The notes under the pieces: model-generated | What the model saw: the letters and a program-made list of their open reading frames with translations, nothing else | Databases searched by the model: none | What the model was told of the DNA's origin: nothing | Assembly (NCBI GenBank): GCA_964608495.1 | Contig: CAZSOQ010000305.1 | Coordinates: forward strand, 1 to 5,382 | DNA from: JAKORR01 sp964608495 | GTDB taxonomy: Bacteria > Armatimonadota > Zipacnadia > Zipacnadales > FEN-943 | DNA length: 5,382 bases | Direction: 5' to 3' | Made by a program: the position numbers and the translations under genes | Part shown: piece by piece, positions 1-5,382 of the stretch | Layout: the number at the start of each line of letters is the position of its first letter | How positions within the stretch are numbered: position 1 is the stretch's first letter

Positions 1-105
1 CGGCGGAGCAGCGGGCGGCCCGGCGGCGCCCGACTGGCCCCGGCCAGCGCGGATCGCCGGTTCACTCCTCGCCGGCGTGGGTAGAATGCCAGCGGCGATA
101 GCTCA
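1..105. other. Left-edge segment, possible tail of an upstream gene
   Basis: No start codon or recognisable protein is visible here. Two plus-strand frames enter open from the left edge and stop at TAG 82-84 and TAG 99-101. Either could be the last 27 to 32 codons of an upstream gene; both give Arg/Pro/Gly-rich tails without a recognisable motif, so I cannot choose between them. If the second is real, the upstream stop sits four bases before the GTG start at 106 and the genes would be operonic. If neither is real, this is a short promoter region. Confidence 0.3.
82..87 (+). promoter_or_regulatory. Weak -10-like hexamer TAGAAT
   Basis: TAGAAT differs from the consensus TATAAT at one position and is the most AT-rich hexamer in a very GC-rich stretch. 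It lies 18 bases before the GTG start, which would give a leader of only about a dozen bases. The best upstream -35 candidate is TTCACT at 61-66, a poor match with a short 15-base spacer. A promoter here is possible, but a chance match is not excluded. Confidence 0.25.
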
Positions 106-1587
106 GTGGCGAAGGAGTCCTCCTCCCCGGCAACCGGTCAGCCCCCACGGTCGTCGCCGAGAGGTGTTTACGTACTTCTGGCGGCGCTCCTGGCCGTGAG
201 CTACCTGTACTTCCTCCACGCCGGCGGCGGGTGGAACGTGATGACGCGCCTGGGGCTGGTGCGCGCCATCTTCCACCAGCACCGTCTGATGCTGGAGCCG
301 CGCGCCGCCGCGACGACGGGCGACAAGGCCGAGTATCCGCCGGGCAGCGGCTGCTACTACTGCGACAAGCCCATCGGCGCGCAGATCCTGGCCCTCCCCG
401 GGTACGCCGTGGCGTTCACGCTGTTCGGTGCCGCGGGCCCGCGACTGCTCCTGTCGCTCGGCATGGGAGCCGTCGGCACGGCGTGGGCGGCCAGTGGGGT
501 GCCTGCCATCGTCCTGGGGCTGGTGTTCCTCGCCCTGAGCGGTTGCTTCACCGACGGCCTCACAGTGCGCGTGACGGCCACGCTGCTGTACTGCCTCGGG
601 ACCCTCGCGTGGGCCTACGCGACGGTCCTCTTCGCCCATCAGGCGGCCGCGGCCGCGGGATTCTGCGCCCTGGCGGCCGCGCACTGGGCCACCGCGACCC
701 CACGCCGGCCCGGCCTCTGGGCGGCCCTGGCCGGCGCCCTGGCCGGGTTGGCCGTCATCACGGAGCTTCCCGCAGTGGTGGTATATGTGGCTGTCGGGGC
801 CTTCCTGGTCGCGGGCGCGGGCTGGCGACGCGCCCTGCCCTACGTCGCGGCGAGTCTGCCGCTGTTCGCGCTCCAGCTCGGCTACAACTGGGCCTGCTTC
901 GACCATCCCCTGAGCTTCGGCTACGAGTACGAGGCCAATCCCGCCTTCGGCCACGCGGGCGGCTGGGTGTCGTGGCCCAGGCCGACGGTGGCCGCCCTGC
1001 TGCTGTTCTCGCGGGACAAGGGGCTGCTGGTGTTCTCGCCCTACCTGGTCTTCGCGGCGGCGGGGCTCATCATCGCCGCGCGGGGCAAGGGCCCGGCCCG
1101 GCGCCTGGCGCTGACGTGCCTGGGCATCTTCGCGGCCTACTTCCTGTACAACGCGGGCCACTACATGTGGTGGGGAGGAAGCTGTCTGGGGCCGCGGCAC
1201 CTGGTCGCGAGCCTGTCCTTCCTGGCCTTCGGACTGGTGTTCCTCCTGCCGCGTCTGTCGGGCGCGTGGGCCACCGTGCTGGCCGCCACGGGGACGTGGT
1301 CGGTGGTCGTGGCCTGGCTGGGGGCGACGACGGTGTCTGAGCCCGGGCCCGCCGTGGCAAACAGCGGCGTCCTCATGGCGGGGCTCGCGCAGCTTCTCGG
1401 CGGCGGGCTGGACTGGCCCAACCTCGGCATGTCCCTGGGTCTCCGGGGCAGCGCGTCTCTTCTCCCACAGCTCCTCCTGGGGGCGGGGCTGGCCGCGGCG
1501 CTCGTCGCTGCGGCGCGGCGCGCGGACAGAAGGCGGAAGGGCGCAGACGCCGGGCAGGATCGCGTAGAGAGCGGGCCGGATGCTTGA
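106..1587 (+). CDS. Polytopic membrane protein, GT-C-type glycosyltransferase-like (GT39/RgtA-like)
   Basis: This is a 493-residue integral membrane protein with roughly 11 to 13 hydrophobic segments, the first at residues 21-39 and the last at about 453-470, followed by a basic, charged cytoplasmic-type tail. The layout resembles GT-C enzymes that use polyprenyl-phosphate sugars. After TM1 comes a long non-cytoplasmic loop with NVMTRLGLVRAIF (44-56), TGDKAEY (71-77) and CYYCDKPIG (83-91). These match a pattern common in uncharacterised GT39/RgtA-like proteins (N-x-R, tGDKA, YYsDKaPG). Further matches are FSRDKGLLVFSPY (301-313) and WWGGSCLGPRH (355-365). No clear DxD or ExD motif follows TM1, so donor, acceptor and even transferase activity are inferred. 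The GTG at 106 is the first usable start after the in-frame TAG at 82 and leaves TM1 intact, but it lacks a convincing Shine-Dalgarno sequence. The odd feature is Cys83/Cys86 where relatives usually have G-x-Y-Y-S. Membrane topology is secure; the enzymatic role is not. Confidence 0.85.
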   Translation: MAKESSSPATGQPPRSSPRGVYVLLAALLAVSYLYFLHAGGGWNVMTRLGLVRAIFHQHRLMLEPRAAATTGDKAEYPPGSGCYYCDKPIGAQILALPGYAVAFTLFGAAGPRLLLSLGMGAVGTAWAASGVPAIVLGLVFLALSGCFTDGLTVRVTATLLYCLGTLAWAYATVLFAHQAAAAAGFCALAAAHWATATPRRPGLWAALAGALAGLAVITELPAVVVYVAVGAFLVAGAGWRRALPYVAASLPLFALQLGYNWACFDHPLSFGYEYEANPAFGHAGGWVSWPRPTVAALLLFSRDKGLLVFSPYLVFAAAGLIIAARGKGPARRLALTCLGIFAAYFLYNAGHYMWWGGSCLGPRHLVASLSFLAFGLVFLLPRLSGAWATVLAATGTWSVVVAWLGATTVSEPGPAVANSGVLMAGLAQLLGGGLDWPNLGMSLGLRGSASLLPQLLLGAGLAAALVAAARRADRRRKGADAGQDRVESGPDA

Positions 1588-1624
1588 GTTGACCGGCGGC
1601 CAAACCTGGGCCGCTGGTCAACTC
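1586..1624 (+). terminator. Strong inverted repeat at the stop codon, probable terminator
   Basis: The arms 1586-1601 and 1609-1624 form a 16-bp stem with one G-T wobble, closing a 7-base loop (AAACCTG). The left arm begins inside the TGA stop of the membrane protein gene. Stability and position fit a transcription terminator or a 3'-end-protecting hairpin. No T-run follows (CATCCTGCGG), so it is not a textbook intrinsic terminator. U-tract-poor hairpins are common in GC-rich genomes. Confidence 0.6.
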
Positions 1625-1919
1625 CATCCTGCGGCCCTTCCACCGACCCCACAAGCGCGCAGGCCGCGATGCCTCCCGTAGGCGCAGGTTTTAGGCCGCA
1701 GGGGTGGTGGTGTGGTGATCTCCACAGGCCGGCCCGTGGCGGGGTCGGCGCGGTGGTCCCTACTGCGGAGGGACCGGCCCCGTGATGGCGAAGGCCCACG
1801 CGCCCGCGGTGGGCACCGCCGACGGGCACGTGAGCCGCTGGTGGGTGCCTTGTCACTCGTGCCTCGGCGAAGGGCGCGCCACGCACCGCGGGGCCAGGCT
1901 TACCCGGGAGAGATGCGCC
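1625..1919 (+). other. Intergenic spacer with clustered hairpins, possible structured leader
   Basis: I find no credible gene on either strand here and no clear sigma-70 promoter. Several complementary arms occur in order. 1711-1715 pairs with 1722-1726 (TGTGG/CCACA, 6-base loop). 1755-1761 pairs with 1769-1775 (GGTCCCT/AGGGACC, 7-base loop) and is enclosed by an outer stem of about 8 bp, 1739-1746 with 1776-1783. 1794-1799 pairs with 1809-1814 (GCCCAC/GTGGGC). 1812-1817 pairs with 1844-1849, which competes with the previous arm. I looked for cobalamin, TPP and GEMM riboswitch core motifs and saw none. GC-rich DNA yields chance stems, so a functional RNA leader is only a hypothesis. Confidence 0.3.
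1907..1910 (+). promoter_or_regulatory. Ribosome binding site for the large secreted protein
   Basis: GGAG, within the purine run GGGAGAG (1906-1912), sits nine bases before the ATG at 1920. This spacing selects 1920 over the nearby ATG at 1913, which overlaps the purine run and is in a different frame. It also favours 1920 over internal ATG codons such as 1965, which would cut into the signal peptide. Confidence 0.6.
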
Positions 1920-4900
1920 ATGCCACAAGAGCGCTGCACCCGTCGAGTAGGGCTCGCCTTGCTCATGGGGCTGATGCTGATGGTGACTGACTGCGTGACC
2001 GCGGTTGCCGAGCCGACCGTCCTCTACGTTTCCACCCAGGGCAACGACTACTGGTCGGGGCGCAAGGCCGAGCCGGGCGCGCCCGATGGGCCCTTCGCCA
2101 CCCTCGCGAGGGCCCAAAAGGAGGTCCGGGACCTACAGCGGGCTGGACGCCTGGCCCAGGGGGCCGAGGTGCGCGTGCTCGGGGGGCTCTACTGCCTCGC
2201 GGAGACCCTCCAACTGGGCCCCGAGGACTCGGGCTCCGAGAAGGCGCCCATCGTCTACCGCGGCTGGGGCGATGAGCCCGCCATCCTCGCGGGCGGGCAG
2301 GTGCTTACGGGGTTCAAGCCCTACAAGGGCTCCATCCTGCAGTGTGATGTCCGGTCCCAGGGCCTGGGCGACGTCTACTTCCGCCAGCTCTTCTTCAAGG
2401 GCGAGCGGCAGGTCCTGGCCCGTTACCCGAACTTCGACCCCGCCGATCCGCACCTGGGGACCTGGGCCTACGTCTCGCGGGTCGAGGGCGAGAACAACAA
2501 GAGGGACTTCATCTGCTTCCCGGAGGTGAGGCTGGGCGAGTGGTCGCGGCCCCAGGAAGCCCAGGTGTGCATCCACCCGGCCTACGACTGGGCGTGGAAC
2601 ACCGTGCCGATCGCCAAGGTCGAGCCGCAGGAGCGCCGGATCTCCCTGGGCGCCGACGTCTCCTACGATCTGCGCGTCGGTGACAGGTACTTCGTGCAGA
2701 ACGTCTTCGAGGAGCTGGACGCGCCGGGCGAATGGTACCTGGACAAGGAGATGGGCACACTGTACTTCTGGCCGCCCTCGGACCTGGGCGAGGGCCCCGT
2801 GGTGGCGCCCCGGCTGGCCACGGTGGTCGAGATGAACGAGGCGCAGTGGATGACGCTGCGCGGCTTCACCCTCGAGGCCTGTGACGGCGACGCCGTGCGG
2901 GTGATCAACTGCGAGCACTGCCTGGTGGCGCAGAACACGGTGCGCAACTGCGGCGCGACGGGCATCGTCATCTCGGGCGGGCACTACAGCGGTGCGCAGG
3001 GCAACGACGTGTATGCCTGCGGGCAGGGCGGCATCAACGTCAGCGGCGGGGACCGCAAGACCCTCGAACGCGGCGAGAACTTCGCGGACAACAACTACGT
3101 GCATCACTGCGCGGTGTTCGTGAAGACCTACCGGCCCGGGGTGAGCGTGAACGGCGTGGGGAACCGGGCGAGCCACAATCTGGTGCACGACATGCCCCAT
3201 GCGGGCCTGCTTCTGGGCGGTAATGACAACGTCGTCGAGTACAACATCGTGCACCACGTGAACCTCGAATCCGCGGACACTGGCGGGATCTACTTCTGCT
3301 CGCGGGACTGGACGCAGCGGGGCAACGTGATCCGGTACAACATCTTCCACCACTGCGGGGGCTTCGGGAAGGCGAGCTCGTGGGCGCCGGTGCAGAACGG
3401 GAAGGTGGAGTTCGGCTACCCGCACTTCACCTGGGGGATCTACCTGGACGACCCGACGACGGGGACGCTGGTGTACGGCAACATCCTGTACCGGGTGCCG
3501 GTCTGCGGGCTGCACAACCACGGCGGGCGCGACAACACCTGGGAGAACAACATCGTGGTGGACTGCCTGGGGTTCCAGGCGGGGATGCTGGCGCCGAACT
3601 GGTCCGAGTGGCCCGCCATCTACCAGCGGCTCCAGACGGCGCGGGAGCCGGGCTCGCCCTACCTGAAGGCCTACCCGGAGCTGGCGGACTACGCCGACAC
3701 GCACCCGGAGCAGATGTCCGGGCTGCGCGTCGTGCGGAACATCTTCTACTACACCGTCGAGGGGACGCAGTGGATGCGGCAGAAGCGGGCGGGCAGCTCG
3801 GGGGGCGTGGACCGCCAGCTTCTGTACACTACGCGCGAGCGGCCGGAAGACTTCGCGGCGAACGAGTGGGACTACAACCTGGTGTACGTGCCGCCGGAGC
3901 TGGAGCTGAGAGTCGAGCTGAGCCTGACGGACGAGGGACGCAGCCTGCTGACCTGGGACGAGTGGCGCCAGCGCGGGAAGGATCAGCACTCCGAGCTGGG
4001 GGACCCGCTGTTCGTGGACGCGGCGAACAATGACTTCCGGCTGCGGCCCGATTCGCCGGCGCTGAAGCTGGGGTTCAAGCCCATACCGGTGGAGGAGATC
4101 GGGCCGTACCAGGACGAGCTGCGGGTCTCCTGGCCCGTGGTCGAGGCGCCCGGCGTGAGCGCGCTGGGCGAGTTCACGACCGAGCGCTTCGTGGAACTGC
4201 CCGACTACGCGCGGGTCGAGGCCCGAGAGGTCGTGCCGCGCGACGGGCTGGGCAACGTGCTGGCCAAGCGCGCGGCGGGCCAGCCGGTGAGGGTGGCCTA
4301 CTTCGGCGGCGGGATTCACGGTGCCGGCGGCTGGCGCAAAAGCATCCTGGACTGGTTCCGCGTGCGCAGCGAGGACGTGACGGAGATTGATGCCAGCGTC
4401 TGCGACTGCTCGCGCGGGTCGGGCTTCAGCGTGTATCGCTTCGAGCACGATGTGCTGGCGCACAACCCGGACCTGGTGGTCGTGGACTTCGCCTCGGATG
4501 ACTATGCCACCGACCCCATGCAGATCATGGCGAACCTGGAGGGGGTCGTGAGGCAGGCGCGGCGGGCCGACCCCGGGCTCGACGTCCTGTTCGTGTACGC
4601 CTTGCGCGCCGGCATGGAGAAGGACTACGCGGAGGGGCTGGCGCCCTACGCGGTGTCGGCCTGCGAGCGGATCGCCGACCACTACGGCGTGCCGTCCATC
4701 AACATGGGCCTGCGCGTAGCCCAGCTCTTCCAGCAGGGCAAGCTGCTGATCACCGCCAAGACCGAGGAGGCCCAGGCGGCGGGCAAGCTGCTGTTCTCAA
4801 CCGACGGCGTGCGGCCGGCCAAGGACGCCGACCAGGCCTATGGCGAGGCTCTGGCCGCCGGGCTGGACGCGCTGCTCGACCAGGGGTCCAAGCCCGGGGA

Positions 4901-5382
4901 CCATCCGCTGCCTGGTCCGCGCGTGTCGCCGAACATGGAGAAGGCCGGGCAGATGCCGGTGACCCCGGGGATGCTGAGCGGCGAATGGGAGAAGCTGGCG
5001 GCCGATGACCCGCTGATGAGCCGCTTCGCGCGGCACATGGACGAGATCTGGTACACGCGCCAGCCGGGGGCGAAGCTGACCTTCCGGTTCAAGGGGACGT
5101 CGGCCGGCCTGCTGCAGCTCATGGGGCCGGACACGGGACAGGTACGGGTGACGGTGGACGGCAAGGACCTGGGCGTGCGCAGGGCGGTGGACCGGTGGTG
5201 CTACTACCAGCGGCTGTGCGGGCTGGGGCTCGCCAGCGGGCTGCCGGACGAGGTGCACACGGTGACCGTGGAGCTACTGGCCGAGCCACCGAGCCGCACG
5301 GAGCCGATCGAGGAAGCCAAGGGGCTGGACAAGTACAACCCGGCGGATTTCGAGGGCGTGGCGCTGCGCGTGGGGTTCATAC
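1920..5382 (+). CDS. Secreted right-handed beta-helix protein fused to a degenerate SGNH-hydrolase-like domain (3' end missing)
   Basis: The frame is open for 1154 codons and runs off the right edge. Residues 1-30 form a signal peptide: RR at 8-9, hydrophobic core 10-22, AVA cleavage site before Glu31. The mature start LYVSTQGNDYWSG (35-47) and PFATL are typical of bacterial pectate-lyase-like beta-helix proteins. GEWYLD...GTLYFWPP (270-286) follows, then Asn/His-rich helical rungs from about 305 to 555 and 600-660. ESADTGGIY (450-458) and SRDWT (461-465) are likely conserved. DPLFVD and RPDSPALKLGFKPI (about 695-720) are the usual end of this module. Residues about 788-990 are SGNH-like (VRVAYFGGGIHGAGGWR, HNPDLVVVDFASDD, HYGVPSINMG, FSTDGVRP), but Ser, Asn and His of the catalytic set are replaced by Gly798, Asp860 and Arg965. 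Residues about 1041-1154 (PGAKLTFRFKGTSAG, GPDTGQVRVTVDG) look like the beta-sandwich that follows such domains, so little is probably missing. A role in polysaccharide cleavage or binding is inferred; GH141-like glycosidase or lyase activity is one option. Confidence 0.85.
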   Translation, partial: MPQERCTRRVGLALLMGLMLMVTDCVTAVAEPTVLYVSTQGNDYWSGRKAEPGAPDGPFATLARAQKEVRDLQRAGRLAQGAEVRVLGGLYCLAETLQLGPEDSGSEKAPIVYRGWGDEPAILAGGQVLTGFKPYKGSILQCDVRSQGLGDVYFRQLFFKGERQVLARYPNFDPADPHLGTWAYVSRVEGENNKRDFICFPEVRLGEWSRPQEAQVCIHPAYDWAWNTVPIAKVEPQERRISLGADVSYDLRVGDRYFVQNVFEELDAPGEWYLDKEMGTLYFWPPSDLGEGPVVAPRLATVVEMNEAQWMTLRGFTLEACDGDAVRVINCEHCLVAQNTVRNCGATGIVISGGHYSGAQGNDVYACGQGGINVSGGDRKTLERGENFADNNYVHHCAVFVKTYRPGVSVNGVGNRASHNLVHDMPHAGLLLGGNDNVVEYNIVHHVNLESADTGGIYFCSRDWTQRGNVIRYNIFHHCGGFGKASSWAPVQNGKVEFGYPHFTWGIYLDDPTTGTLVYGNILYRVPVCGLHNHGGRDNTWENNIVVDCLGFQAGMLAPNWSEWPAIYQRLQTAREPGSPYLKAYPELADYADTHPEQMSGLRVVRNIFYYTVEGTQWMRQKRAGSSGGVDRQLLYTTRERPEDFAANEWDYNLVYVPPELELRVELSLTDEGRSLLTWDEWRQRGKDQHSELGDPLFVDAANNDFRLRPDSPALKLGFKPIPVEEIGPYQDELRVSWPVVEAPGVSALGEFTTERFVELPDYARVEAREVVPRDGLGNVLAKRAAGQPVRVAYFGGGIHGAGGWRKSILDWFRVRSEDVTEIDASVCDCSRGSGFSVYRFEHDVLAHNPDLVVVDFASDDYATDPMQIMANLEGVVRQARRADPGLDVLFVYALRAGMEKDYAEGLAPYAVSACERIADHYGVPSINMGLRVAQLFQQGKLLITAKTEEAQAAGKLLFSTDGVRPAKDADQAYGEALAAGLDALLDQGSKPGDHPLPGPRVSPNMEKAGQMPVTPGMLSGEWEKLAADDPLMSRFARHMDEIWYTRQPGAKLTFRFKGTSAGLLQLMGPDTGQVRVTVDGKDLGVRRAVDRWCYYQRLCGLGLASGLPDEVHTVTVELLAEPPSRTEPIEEAKGLDKYNPADFEGVALRVGFI

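Noticed and set aside
92..160. tRNA-like start: GATAGCTCAGTGG resembles a D-arm, and CGGCGA (93-98) can pair with TCGCCG (154-159)
   Set aside because: There is no anticodon stem, no GTTCRA-type T-loop, and the length is short at about 67 bases. The segment also overlaps the start of the membrane protein gene, so the resemblance is taken as chance.
231..1340. Long alternative frames over the membrane protein gene (plus 231-1340, minus 1200-103, minus 2117-1161)
   Set aside because: Their translations are low-complexity Arg/Gly/Pro/Ala-rich sequences without hydrophobic or domain patterns. The 106-1587 frame gives a coherent multi-pass membrane protein.
1850..1855. TTGTCA as a -35 box for the secreted protein gene
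   Set aside because: The position 17 bases downstream is GC-only sequence with no -10-like hexamer, so no sigma-70 promoter can be supported.
1712..1990. A 92-codon plus-strand frame in the spacer
   Set aside because: It is Arg-rich, overlaps the start of the secreted protein gene out of frame, lacks a recognisable motif, and runs through the hairpin cluster.
2005..2529. A 174-codon plus-strand frame inside the secreted protein gene
   Set aside because: It is Ser/Arg/Pro-rich shadow coding in another frame of a region with strong beta-helix N-terminal motifs in the main frame.
2133..4682. An 849-codon open frame on the minus strand opposite the secreted protein gene
   Set aside because: It is a mirror of the GC-rich codon pattern of the plus-strand gene. 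Its translation is a monotonous His/Arg/Val/Pro-rich string with no domain, while the plus-strand frame has a signal peptide and clear family motifs.

Overview
The window is high-GC bacterial DNA with two same-strand protein genes separated by a spacer of about 330 bases. The first is a complete polytopic membrane protein (106-1587). The second is a very large secreted protein that starts at 1920 and is still open at the right edge (1154 codons seen). I cannot name the organism. A GC-rich genome encoding a large exported beta-helix protein fused to an SGNH-type module fits the carbohydrate-degrading Planctomycetota, Armatimonadota, Lentisphaerota and Verrucomicrobiota sphere. That placement is inference from the protein type, not from a marker gene.

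Layout: 1-105 is a short edge segment holding a weak promoter-like TAGAAT and possibly the tail of an upstream gene. 106-1587 encodes a GT-C-like (glycosyltransferase 39/RgtA-like) membrane protein. Its stop codon lies at the foot of a strong 16-bp inverted repeat (1586-1624) that probably ends the transcript. 1625-1919 has no credible gene but contains a run of potential hairpins, possibly a structured leader. A Shine-Dalgarno-like GGAG precedes the ATG at 1920.

The second gene encodes, in order, a signal peptide, a long right-handed parallel beta-helix region of the polysaccharide lyase/glycoside hydrolase type, an SGNH/GDSL-hydrolase-like domain, and a C-terminal beta-sandwich-like module. 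The most interesting point is that the SGNH domain is recognisable throughout but has lost its catalytic signature. The nucleophile Ser is Gly798, the block III Asn is Asp860, the block V His is Arg965, and the block II Gly-rich loop is replaced by a Cys-Asp-Cys segment. It therefore looks like a pseudo-esterase attached to a possible glycan-active beta-helix.

The two genes need not share a job. The first may handle lipid-linked sugars at the cytoplasmic membrane, while the second is exported and probably acts on or binds polysaccharide. The hairpin and long spacer argue for separate transcription units. Nothing in the window looks like a mobile element, CRISPR array, tRNA or rRNA.
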